Origin: DAOVRL01 sp964459805
GTDB taxonomy: Bacteria; Planctomycetota; Phycisphaerae; Sedimentisphaerales; Anaerobacaceae
Direction of reading: 5' to 3'
Length of the DNA stretch: 7,992 bases
NCBI GenBank assembly: GCA_964459805.1
Contig: CAYWOD010000168.1
Coordinates: 1 to 7,992, forward strand
Each line of letters starts with the position of its first letter. The stretch's first letter is position 1. The position numbers and the translations under genes are program-made. The notes below the pieces were generated by a model, which saw nothing but the letters and a program-made list of their open reading frames with translations, had not been told where the DNA came from and did no database searches. Shown here piece by piece: positions 1-6,083 of the stretch.

Positions 1-210
1 AAGTAGATAGTAAGATTATTGTCGGGCAAAAGCAATAGTAATTTATTATCCGGCAGGGCAGAGCCTATGGGTTTGCGATTCTGCTGGTAGGTGATAAAGC
101 GATAAACGCAATTGGTTGTTCGCCAAAGTGAACGATCGGATTGCCCCCAACCTTTGGGACGGTACTAAAATTTTATTTTTTTTGATGATTTGGGCAAGCA
201 GAAATATAGT
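1..210. other. Left-edge intergenic DNA, no supported gene
   Basis: With the adjoining element this makes a stretch of about 347 bases without a convincing gene. Short open frames exist on the minus strand but show no recognisable protein motif and no start signal. The DNA is AT-rich, with a long T-rich run at about 171-187. A small inverted repeat CCCAA/TTGGG (146-150 and 154-158) lies 12 bases before that run, too far for a canonical Rho-independent terminator. The gene to the left of the window cannot be seen. Confidence 0.6.
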
Positions 211-216
211 TAAGTA

Positions 217-335
217 GTATCTGTTGCGGAAAGCCAAAAGCGACGATGTCACCCCTGCGAAAGGAAGGGGCCCCATCGAAAAAGCTGGATTCCTGCTTTT
301 GCAGGAATGACAAATGCTGTTTCGGCAACAGGAAC
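217..335. mobile_element. MITE-like palindromic element with 6-bp target duplication
   Basis: The 119-bp stretch is bounded by the direct repeat TAAGTA at 211-216 and 336-341. Its ends are imperfect inverted repeats: the left end reads GTATCTGTTGCGGAAAG and the right end, read inward on the other strand, GTTCCTGTTGCCGAAAC, 13 of 17 matching. Inside are two further fold-backs. One pairs CGATG (244-248) with CATCG (274-278) and encloses CCCC/GGGG. The other is a perfect 8-bp hairpin, ATTCCTGC/GCAGGAAT (289-296/301-308), with a TTTT loop. It has no coding capacity, so it would be a non-autonomous element mobilised by a transposase elsewhere. The inner arms resemble the widespread bacterial intergenic repeat of GTCATTCC...GGAATCCAG type. 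Element identity is inferred from structure; no second copy lies in the window. Confidence 0.6.
279..308 (-). terminator. Possible terminator of ogt supplied by the element hairpin
   Basis: Read on the minus strand, downstream of the ogt stop, the perfect 8-bp hairpin ATTCCTGC/GCAGGAAT (loop AAAA) is followed by CCAGC and then five T residues. The stem is good but the T-run is short and displaced by five bases, so termination would be partial. It is the only terminator-like structure near the 3' end of ogt. Confidence 0.35.
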
Positions 336-347
336 TAAGTAACGGGT

Positions 348-872
348 TCAGGCCCTCAGGGCTTGACGCTCAAGTTCAAGCATCCTTTTTTTGAGTGTTA
401 GCCCTCCGAGAGCGGAGAAGCCACCGAGTTTACCGTCGGTGCGGATTATACGATGGCAGGGGATAATCAACGGCAGTGGATTTTTGGCAAGTGCGTTTCC
501 GACTGCCCTGGCGGCGGTGGGTTTGCCAAGCATCTTCGCCAATCCGCTATAACTTATTGTCCGGCCGAGTTGCACTTGCCTGCAGGCGACGAGAACCGAC
601 CGGTTGAACGGGTTCAATGCGTCGAGGTCAACAGGAATTTCGGGGCCCAATTCGATTCTCTCGCCGGCAAAGTAAGCGGCTATCCCATCTTGGACCGCGT
701 TGAACAAGGCCCGGTCGAACTGGGCGGCGGGCAGGTTCCGGAGGAGCCGGGCCTTGATTTTCTCGGGTTCCGGACCCGGCAGGTGCGTTCGGCAAAGCGC
801 ATGCTCGGTACCGGCAAAGCCGAAATACCCCCATTTCGTTGTGAAAATCGTGTATTTTATCGGATTCTGCAT
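348..872 (-). CDS. ogt: Methylated-DNA--protein-cysteine S-methyltransferase
   Basis: A suicide DNA-repair protein that transfers alkyl groups from O6-alkylguanine (and O4-alkylthymine) to its own cysteine. From the ATG at 872 it is 174 residues. The C-terminal half carries the family hallmarks: a helix-turn-helix segment TISYSGLAKMLGKPTAARAV (about 105-124), then AVGNALAKNPLPLIIPCHR, with the acceptor Cys139 in PCHR, and a C-terminal KLGGFSALGGLTLKKRMLELE helix. The N-terminal half (1-85) is the usual poorly conserved ribonuclease-like domain. An in-frame TTG at 884 adds four residues (MGKK). Neither start has a clear Shine-Dalgarno sequence, and ATG is preferred. The length fits Ogt/MGMT without an Ada regulatory domain. 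It is divergent from pheA and alone on its strand, with the MITE-like element just past its stop. The family is certain; Ogt versus another MGMT-class name is conventional. Confidence 0.95.
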   Translation of the reverse strand: MQNPIKYTIFTTKWGYFGFAGTEHALCRTHLPGPEPEKIKARLLRNLPAAQFDRALFNAVQDGIAAYFAGERIELGPEIPVDLDALNPFNRSVLVACRQVQLGRTISYSGLAKMLGKPTAARAVGNALAKNPLPLIIPCHRIIRTDGKLGGFSALGGLTLKKRMLELERQALRA

Positions 873-900
873 TTTTTTGCCCAAATAGTGTGCTCAATGT

Positions 901-930
901 TATCTAATGCCCCTAAATTCATTGACGCAA
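901..930 (-). promoter_or_regulatory. Candidate promoter for ogt
   Basis: On the minus strand a TTGCGT -35 box (925-930) and a TAGATA -10 box (901-906) are separated by 18 bp. Transcription would begin at about 893-895, giving a 5' leader of about 10-23 nt before the TTG or ATG start of ogt. Its -35 box shares the 9-bp TTGACGCAA core (922-930) with the opposing pheA promoter. The -10 match is modest. Confidence 0.4.
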
Positions 931-950
931 GGGTAAAATTCTGTTAGATA
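922..950 (+). promoter_or_regulatory. Candidate promoter for pheA
   Basis: TTGACG (922-927, five of six to consensus) and TAGATA (945-950, weak) are separated by 17 bp. The start would be near 957, giving a leader of about 150 nt before pheA. TATCTAA (901-907) and TTAGATA (944-950) form a perfect 7-bp inverted repeat centred on the shared -35 region, so the intergenic region is roughly two-fold symmetric. Confidence 0.4.
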
Positions 951-1035
951 TGTTGGTTTTTACAAAAATCGACCGAAGGTGGCTCTGGGCAAAACAAGGT
1001 AAAACGAAAGGGTAGGAACCGAAAGCAAATATTCA

Positions 1036-1058
1036 AGACTCAAATAATTAATGAGTCT
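1036..1058 (+). promoter_or_regulatory. Inverted repeat in the pheA leader
   Basis: AGACTCA (1036-1042) and TGAGTCT (1052-1058) are perfect 7-bp inverted repeats around an A/T-only 9-nt loop. The site could be a dyad for a protein or an RNA hairpin. No T-run follows, so it is not a terminator or classical attenuator. I found no Phe-rich leader peptide around it. Confidence 0.3.
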
Positions 1059-1109
1059 CGCATTGTGACTTTGCAACCTTTGACCTCAGATTTTGGGCTG
1101 ATTTGATTT

Positions 1110-2180
1110 ATGTCTCTTGAAGAGTTAAGGAAAAAGATAGACGACCTTGACCACCAGCTTGTGCAGTTGCTCAATGAGCGTGCGCGGGTAGTCGTGGAGA
1201 TAGGCAAGCTAAAGAGCAAGACCGCCAAGCCGGTCTATGCGCCCGACCGGGAAAAGCAGGTCTTTGAAAGAATCGCCCGTGCGAATAAGGGTCCGCTGCC
1301 GGACAGGTGTCTCGCGGCTATCTGGCGGGAGCTGATGAGCGGCTCATTCGTGCTCGAGCGGCCCTTGCGGATCGCCTATCTCGGTCCGCAGGGCAGCTTC
1401 AGTCACACCGCGGCCATGCTCAAATTCGGCCAGAGTGTCGAATATGAGCCGGTAGCCGACATTACAAGCATCTTCGACGAAGTGAGCAAGGGGCATTGCG
1501 ATTTGGGACTGGCGCCGGTCGAGAACACCATGGGCGGCGGCGTAATAGAGACACTTGACGCCCTGATAGATTCCGACGTCAAAGTCTGCGCCGAGGTCCT
1601 GATGGCGATACATCATAATCTTCTGGCGAATTGCTCGCTCGAAGATGTTGAGAAAATATACTCCAAGCCCGAAGTGTTTGCTCAGTGCCGAAGCTGGCTC
1701 AGCGCCACTTTCAAAGAAACCCAAACCGTGCCTGTTGCTTCCACCGCCAGGGCTGCGCAAATGGCTGCCGGCGAGCGCAATGCCGCAGCAATCGGCTCAA
1801 GTGTCGCCGCCGAGTTGTACCACCTGCGAATCGTATGCGAAAATATCGAGGACATAACCAACAATGTAACCAGGTTCCTCGTAATCGGGCGGGAGGATGC
1901 CAAACCGACCGGTGAAGATAAGACGGCTATATTGTTCAGCACCGCTCACAAGGCAGGCGCGCTGGCCGACGTGCTGGATGTCTTCAAGCAATACGGCATC
2001 AATCTGACGAACATAGAGTCCAGGCCCAGCAAGAAGAAACAGTGGGAATACTATTTCTTTATGGATTTCTTTGGCCACAGGACGGAAAAGCACGTGCAGG
2101 ACGGACTGGAAGAGGCCCGTAAGCACTGCATGCAGCTCTCGATATTGGGCAGCTTCCCCAGGGCAACGGAGTTGCTGTGA
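1110..2180 (+). CDS. pheA: Bifunctional chorismate mutase/prephenate dehydratase (P-protein)
   Basis: Cytosolic enzyme converting chorismate to prephenate and then to phenylpyruvate in phenylalanine synthesis. At 356 residues it is a standard P-protein. Residues 1-80 are an AroQ-type chorismate mutase; by alignment with E. coli PheA, R7, R24, K35, R47 and E48 keep the substrate-binding positions, while the E. coli Asp48 position is Ala44. Residues 86-262 are prephenate dehydratase, with LGPQGSFSHTAA at 91-102, PVENTMGGGV at 136-145 and the catalytic TRF motif at 254-256. Residues 270-350 form an ACT domain with GALADVL (283-289) and ESRP (303-306), the phenylalanine-binding signature, so feedback inhibition is expected. 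An in-frame TGA at 1104-1106 lies just upstream, so ATG 1110 is the earliest possible ATG start. No clear Shine-Dalgarno precedes it. A 78-nt gap separates it from tpiA. Confidence 0.97.
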   Translation: MSLEELRKKIDDLDHQLVQLLNERARVVVEIGKLKSKTAKPVYAPDREKQVFERIARANKGPLPDRCLAAIWRELMSGSFVLERPLRIAYLGPQGSFSHTAAMLKFGQSVEYEPVADITSIFDEVSKGHCDLGLAPVENTMGGGVIETLDALIDSDVKVCAEVLMAIHHNLLANCSLEDVEKIYSKPEVFAQCRSWLSATFKETQTVPVASTARAAQMAAGERNAAAIGSSVAAELYHLRIVCENIEDITNNVTRFLVIGREDAKPTGEDKTAILFSTAHKAGALADVLDVFKQYGINLTNIESRPSKKKQWEYYFFMDFFGHRTEKHVQDGLEEARKHCMQLSILGSFPRATELL

Positions 2181-2258
2181 GCGCCTTGATGTCTTTAGCC
2201 GATAGCTTGCGAATTTGTTGGTTGAGTTGTAAACGACACTAAGGATCAGGAGCATCTT

Positions 2259-3020
2259 ATGAGAAAGCCGTTTGTGGCCGGTAACTGGAAAATGAACACC
2301 GACAGTCACAGCAGCGTGGATCTGGCCACTGGTGTAGCCCGCGGCTCTGTCGAGCTGGCGGGTCAGGGCGTTGATACGGCCGTCTGTCCACCGTTTGTCT
2401 TTCTGCAGGCTGTGGCCGGCGCCGTTAGCTCATCGAACGTGGCGGTCGGCGCCCAGGACATCTATTTTGAGGCCAAGGGCGCTTTCACCGGCGAGATAAG
2501 CGCGTCAATGCTCAAAGATATCGGCTGTACCTACGTTCTGTGCGGGCATTCCGAGCGACGCCATGTGATCGGTGAGACCGACGAGTTGATAAATAGGAAG
2601 CTCACCGCTGCTATTGCCGGCGGGCTTCTACCGATATTGTGTGTAGGTGAGCTGCAGTCCGAGCGAGAGGCCTCGCAGACCGAGGAAGTTGTTACCAGGC
2701 ACGTAAAGAAGGGCTTGGCCGGCCTGAGCCCGGAAAAGGTCTCGGCCGTGGCAATTGCTTACGAGCCGGTCTGGGCTATCGGAACAGGCCTGACCGCGAC
2801 GCCGCAGCAGGCGCAGGAAGTGCACCGGTTCATACGAAAGCTCCTTGCTCAAATGTACGATAGCCAACTGGCCGAGGAATTCCGTATCCTCTACGGCGGC
2901 TCGGTCAAGCCCGGCAACGCCGCCGAGTTGATGAGTCAGCCGGACATTGACGGCGTGCTTGTCGGCGGCGCAAGTTTGAAGACCGATGATTTTCTCGCAA
3001 TAATTCAGGCAGCGACGTAG
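2259..3020 (+). CDS. tpiA: Triosephosphate isomerase
   Basis: Glycolytic and gluconeogenic TIM-barrel enzyme interconverting dihydroxyacetone phosphate and glyceraldehyde 3-phosphate in the cytosol. The 253-residue length is normal. All catalytic signatures are present: N9 and K11 in AGNWKMN, H97 in CGHSERRH, and the base E169 in AYEPVWAIGTG, which is followed by the flexible phosphate loop. The phosphate-binding segments YGGSVKPGNA (212-221) and GVLVGGASL (232-240) are intact. The start is set by a good Shine-Dalgarno AGGAG at 2248-2252, six bases before the ATG. The gene sits 78 bp after pheA and 54 bp before secG; tpiA-secG is a neighbour pair seen in many bacteria. No terminator or strong promoter is visible on either side, so read-through from pheA is likely. 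Confidence 0.98.
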   Translation: MRKPFVAGNWKMNTDSHSSVDLATGVARGSVELAGQGVDTAVCPPFVFLQAVAGAVSSSNVAVGAQDIYFEAKGAFTGEISASMLKDIGCTYVLCGHSERRHVIGETDELINRKLTAAIAGGLLPILCVGELQSEREASQTEEVVTRHVKKGLAGLSPEKVSAVAIAYEPVWAIGTGLTATPQQAQEVHRFIRKLLAQMYDSQLAEEFRILYGGSVKPGNAAELMSQPDIDGVLVGGASLKTDDFLAIIQAAT

Positions 3021-3074
3021 TTAAAGTTGAATCCGGCGCCTGTTGTCAATTGAAATGATTTTTGGGGAACAAAT

Positions 3075-3473
3075 ATGGCAGCTTTTCCATTATTGGCGGT
3101 GAGCTTCATCCTGACATTTGTGGCAATCCTGTTCGTTGTTTGCTGCCTGATACTGGTTCTGGTCATCCTGATTCAGAAGGGGCGGGGCGGCGGTTTAAGC
3201 GCGGCGTTCGGCGGAGGTGGGGCCGGCGGGATACTGGGCTCGAAAACCGGCGATTTCCTGACCTGGGTTACAATAATCCTGGTGGGAGTGTTCCTGGTGC
3301 TTGCCGTTGTCATGGCGAAGTTCTACAGGCCAACGTTCAGTGATTTCGGCACAGGCCCTCCAACCGGAGAAAGACAGCCTGGGGACGCGGGGCAAACCTC
3401 GGCGGTTGACGATGCCGGTGTGACGGTCGGTGATGTCAACAGCGTCGGCGATGCAAATTCGTCTGGCGGCTGA
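3075..3473 (+). CDS. secG: Preprotein translocase subunit SecG
   Basis: Small accessory subunit of the SecYEG channel in the cytoplasmic membrane, assisting SecA-driven export. The 132-residue protein has a first membrane segment at about 8-33, the diagnostic cytoplasmic loop IQKGRGGGLSAAFGGGGAGG (33-52), then ILGSKTGDFLTW and a second membrane segment at about 62-83. This is textbook SecG up to residue 85. The remaining tail of about 47 residues is Gly/Asp/Ser/Val-rich low complexity, longer than in the short E. coli-type protein and probably disordered. A weak GGGGAA ribosome-binding site lies seven bases before the ATG. It follows tpiA by 54 bp and precedes yicC by 69 bp, a gap that contains a stem-loop. 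Confidence 0.95.
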   Translation: MAAFPLLAVSFILTFVAILFVVCCLILVLVILIQKGRGGGLSAAFGGGGAGGILGSKTGDFLTWVTIILVGVFLVLAVVMAKFYRPTFSDFGTGPPTGERQPGDAGQTSAVDDAGVTVGDVNSVGDANSSGG

Positions 3474-3495
3474 GGATCGTTGCCCTTAAATGGAA

Positions 3496-3525
3496 CCAAA
3501 TGGCCGGACGCTCGGCCGAATTTGG
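3496..3525 (+). other. Two-tier stem-loop in the secG-yicC gap
   Basis: CCAAA (3496-3500) pairs with TTTGG (3521-3525) and GGCCG (3502-3506) pairs with CGGCC (3513-3517), with a small asymmetric internal loop and a 6-nt apical loop. No T-run follows, so it is not a Rho-independent terminator. It lies 17 bases before the yicC start and could affect mRNA processing or yicC translation. Confidence 0.35.
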
Positions 3526-3542
3526 CGTGAAAGCATAATGCG

Positions 3543-4427
3543 ATGATAAACAGTATGACCGGATATGGCCAGGCACAGGGTGAGATTAACGGCGTCAGCT
3601 ACGCCGTTGAAGTAAAAGCCGTCAACAACCGCTACTTCAAAGCGATCATAAAACTGCCGGAGCTCGCCGCCTTCCTCGAGGAAGATATCGAGCGACTGCT
3701 CCGGCGGAATTTGGCGCGCGGGACGGTAAACTACGTGCTTCGCTTCAAGGATGTCTCGGCCAATACGCTGTTTGATATTGACGAGCAGGCCCTCCGGGCC
3801 GTTGTCGAAAAGCTGGGTCGGATTAAGCCCTCGACTGATGTAAACAGGTTGATTGATATCGGCAGTCTCTTGGCTTTGCCGGGAATTATTCGTCCGGCGA
3901 TGCCGGATGAACAAATGGCCGAGCAAATGAGGCAGAAGGTTCTCGAGATCAGCCGGGAGGCCATAGACCGGCTCAAAGAGATGCGTGCCGCCGAAGGCGC
4001 CGCCCTCGAAGCTGATTTGAAAAAGTACTGCGGCCAGATACAGCAGGAGATCGAGCACATACGTGCACGCAGTCCCGCTGTTGTTCAGGAGTATGCGAAG
4101 AGACTTAAGAAAAGAGTTGACGAGCTGCTGGCGCACGCGGAGTTGAAACTGGATGAAGAGGTCCTCGCCAGAGAAGTGGCCATTTTCGCCGACAGATCCG
4201 ACATATCCGAGGAGCTGGCTCGATTGGATTCGCATCTGCAGCAGTTCGACCAGACTTGCCGCGGCGATGGACAGGCCGGCCGCAGGCTCGACTTTATCAG
4301 CCAGGAGATGCTCAGAGAGGCAAACACCATTGCCAGTAAGTCCTCGGATATGGAAATTACCCGCTCCGTGGTCGATATGAAATGCGGCGTGGACAGGATC
4401 AAAGAGCAGGTTCAGAACGTAGAGTGA
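3543..4427 (+). CDS. yicC: YicC/YloC family endoribonuclease
   Basis: Member of the YicC family, whose E. coli and Bacillus members are reported to act as endoribonucleases in RNA turnover. The 294-residue length is typical. The N-terminal signature MINSMTGYGQA and EVKAVNNRYF (about 23-32) mark the YicC N-terminal domain (about 1-155). Residues about 150-215 are charged and helical, probably coiled. The C-terminal DUF1732 domain is clear from GRRLDFISQEM and REANTIASKSSD through the end in IKEQVQNVE. The start is set by the conserved N-terminus; the upstream sequence has no good Shine-Dalgarno. A two-codon frame ATG CGA TGA at 3538-3546 overlaps the start codon. Gmk follows after 31 bp. The yicC-gmk neighbourhood is conserved across distant phyla, including Firmicutes (yloC). 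Confidence 0.95.
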   Translation: MINSMTGYGQAQGEINGVSYAVEVKAVNNRYFKAIIKLPELAAFLEEDIERLLRRNLARGTVNYVLRFKDVSANTLFDIDEQALRAVVEKLGRIKPSTDVNRLIDIGSLLALPGIIRPAMPDEQMAEQMRQKVLEISREAIDRLKEMRAAEGAALEADLKKYCGQIQQEIEHIRARSPAVVQEYAKRLKKRVDELLAHAELKLDEEVLAREVAIFADRSDISEELARLDSHLQQFDQTCRGDGQAGRRLDFISQEMLREANTIASKSSDMEITRSVVDMKCGVDRIKEQVQNVE

Positions 4428-4458
4428 ACGAATTGCGTACTCGCCAAAGGCGGCCTGA

Positions 4459-5043
4459 ATGGATCGGACAAAAGACACACAAGGCAAAGTAGTGATAGTA
4501 AGCGGCCCGTCGGGAGTGGGCAAGAGCACTATTTGCAGGGAGGTAGTCAAACGATTGGATAACGTTTGCTTGAGCGTCTCGGCTACTACCCGGCCGAAAA
4601 GCGAAGGTGAAGTTGACGGCGAAGATTACTGGTTTATTTCGGAAAGTGAGTTCCGCGAGCGCATCGATAATAACCTGTTGTTGGAATACGCCGAGGTGTT
4701 CGGAAGTTTATATGGAACGCCGAGGGAAAAGGTCGATGAGGCCCTCCGGGCCGGCAAAACCGTAATTCTCGAAATCGATGTGCAAGGCGCCAAACAGGTA
4801 AAGGCCAATTTCCCGAATGCAGTGATGATTTTTATCCTGCCGCCCAGCACCAAGGTCCTGGCCGACCGTATGAACGACAGGGGCAGAGATGATGCCGACA
4901 TTGCCGAAGAAAGACTCGACGGCGCAGGTGCCGAAATTGCCGCCGCCTGGCAGTACTATAAATATATGGTCATAAACGACGATTTGCACCAGGCCGTGAC
5001 CGAATGTGTGCAAATTATTAAGAATGTGCAGAGTGAATCGTAG
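4459..5043 (+). CDS. gmk: Guanylate kinase
   Basis: Phosphorylates GMP (and dGMP) to GDP with ATP in purine nucleotide metabolism. The 194-residue length is typical. The P-loop GPSGVGKST lies at 16-24. The GMP-binding region follows, with SVSATTRPKSEGEVDGEDYWF (about 38-58, where many homologues have a second Pro in TTRPP) and EYAEVFGSLYGTPRE. The segment VILEIDVQGAKQV is the Walker B-like strand. The lid-type region RMNDRGRDDADIAEERL and the ending VINDDLHQAV are standard for the family. AAAGG at 4446-4450, eight bases before the ATG, is a plausible ribosome-binding site. It lies 31 bp after yicC and 33 bp before rpoZ, which indicates one transcript. Confidence 0.97.
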   Translation: MDRTKDTQGKVVIVSGPSGVGKSTICREVVKRLDNVCLSVSATTRPKSEGEVDGEDYWFISESEFRERIDNNLLLEYAEVFGSLYGTPREKVDEALRAGKTVILEIDVQGAKQVKANFPNAVMIFILPPSTKVLADRMNDRGRDDADIAEERLDGAGAEIAAAWQYYKYMVINDDLHQAVTECVQIIKNVQSES

Positions 5044-5076
5044 AAAAACAATAGAGTACAAGATGAGATACAAAAG

Positions 5077-5319
5077 ATGATAGACGAACTAAAGAGCGAC
5101 GAAATAGTCAAGAAGATCGGCGGCAGATTTAGGTTAACCGCGCTGATTCAAAAACGTCTGGGCGAGCTGCTGCAGGGGTCACGACCTCTAATTGAGGACA
5201 CACAGGGCAAGACGATGCTTGAAATCGTTGTGCAGGAAATCCTGCAGGATAAGATCACGGTCGAAGGGGCGCCGCTCGCCGATGAGCCCGAAGACGCAGG
5301 ATCAGACCGCAAGGACTGA
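5077..5319 (+). CDS. rpoZ: RNA polymerase omega subunit
   Basis: Small non-catalytic subunit that helps the beta' subunit fold and stay in RNA polymerase. The 80-residue protein is divergent from the E. coli type, but GGRFRLTALIQKRLGELLQG (14-33) matches the omega core, normally a helix with an RF.L....QKR pattern. MLEIVVQEILQDKI (46-59) matches the second helix. The acidic tail (EPEDAGSDRKD) is typical and variable. The position between gmk and coaC is the classical genomic place for rpoZ and supports the call. No clear Shine-Dalgarno is present. The start codon overlaps the stop of a five-codon frame (5063-5080) through ATGA. No structure clearly ending transcription lies between this gene and coaC. 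Confidence 0.88.
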   Translation: MIDELKSDEIVKKIGGRFRLTALIQKRLGELLQGSRPLIEDTQGKTMLEIVVQEILQDKITVEGAPLADEPEDAGSDRKD

Positions 5320-5446
5320 AAGGAAATATTGAACAGAGCGGAAAACGAAAAGCACATAGCGCACGGTCTGGGAAATTCCCGCCCGAAGCTCTTTGCCGCC
5401 TTTGGCCTGCTTGGTTTTCCGTTTCTTTGGTTTGCTTGTACGTCCA

Positions 5447-6070
5447 ATGCGCAAGAAAAAGACAAATCCTGACAGCCCGAAACACCGTGGCTTGCCCACG
5501 ATTCAAAAGACAAAGCCCAGCGTCTTATTGGGCGTCAGCGGCAGTGTCGCCGCATACAAGGCCGTCGATCTCGCCAGTAAGCTGGCCGCGCTTGGAGCAG
5601 TTGTCAAAACGATAATGACGGAAAACGGCTGCCGGTTCGTCGGCCCCAAAAGCCTTGAGGCCGTGACCCGATCAGTTGTTTTTATGAGCTTGTGGAGTTC
5701 GCCGGAAGACCATAAAAGCGCCCATATTGCCCTTATCGATTGGGCCGATATCGTTGTCGTGGCGCCTGCAACCGCCAACATCCTCGGCAAGGCCGCGAAC
5801 GGCATCTGTGACGATTTGCTGAGCACGACCCTGTGTGCGGCTTCGGCCAGGCCGGTGCTGCTGGCTCCGACAATGAACAATAATATGTGGAATAGCCCCG
5901 CCGTGCAGCGAAATGTGCGGGCGCTAAAAGAGATGGGCTTTGAACTCGTAGGTCCTGTTGAGGGACGGCTGGCCAACGGAGCTATGGGGATGGGCAGAAT
6001 GGCCGAGCCGCAGGAAATTCTCGCGGCCATAGAAAAGATTCTGGCGCGAATAAAGCGTGGCGAAAAGTGA
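5447..6070 (+). CDS. coaC: Phosphopantothenoylcysteine decarboxylase (stand-alone CoaC)
   Basis: FMN-dependent HFCD-family enzyme decarboxylating 4'-phosphopantothenoylcysteine to 4'-phosphopantetheine in coenzyme A synthesis. From the ATG at 5447 it has 207 residues. LLGVSGSVAAYKA (27-39) is the FMN-binding start, the catalytic His93 lies in SAHIALIDWAD, APATANILGKAANGICDDLLS follows, and PTMNNNMW (141-148) is the family motif. In the substrate clamp, ANGAMGMGRMAEP (176-188), Asn177 stands where most homologues have the active-site Cys (ACG). An upstream TTG at 5393 would add 18 hydrophobic, unconserved residues and is disfavoured. The 127-bp gap after rpoZ holds only a small palindrome GGGAAATTCCC (5370-5380) and an 8-bp inverted repeat (5339-5346/5414-5421). 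In most bacteria this domain is fused to CoaB; here it ends with its own stop. Confidence 0.92.
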   Translation: MRKKKTNPDSPKHRGLPTIQKTKPSVLLGVSGSVAAYKAVDLASKLAALGAVVKTIMTENGCRFVGPKSLEAVTRSVVFMSLWSSPEDHKSAHIALIDWADIVVVAPATANILGKAANGICDDLLSTTLCAASARPVLLAPTMNNNMWNSPAVQRNVRALKEMGFELVGPVEGRLANGAMGMGRMAEPQEILAAIEKILARIKRGEK

Positions 6071-6083
6071 GACTCCAACAAAA

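Noticed and set aside
146..187. CCCAA/TTGGG stem followed by a T-rich run, possible terminator
   Set aside because: The stem is only 5 bp and the T-run begins 12 bases later, not contiguous.
46..276. 76-residue open frame on the minus strand
   Set aside because: No family motif or start signal, and it runs into the MITE-like element; its first codons are element sequence.
453..947. 164-residue open frame on the plus strand over ogt
   Set aside because: Lies opposite a clear ogt coding sequence with intact PCHR motif; the translation is compositionally odd and matches nothing I know.
1065..1106. GTG-started 13-codon frame before pheA as a leader peptide for attenuation
   Set aside because: It contains one Phe codon and no terminator hairpin follows, so no attenuation signature.
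5330..5358. TTGAAC...CACATA as an internal promoter for coaC
   Set aside because: The -10 box matches only two of six positions and the spacing is 18; read-through from rpoZ is simpler.
5339..5421. Inverted repeat CGGAAAAC/GTTTTCCG in the rpoZ-coaC gap
   Set aside because: Arms are 67 bp apart and short; expected by chance at this length.
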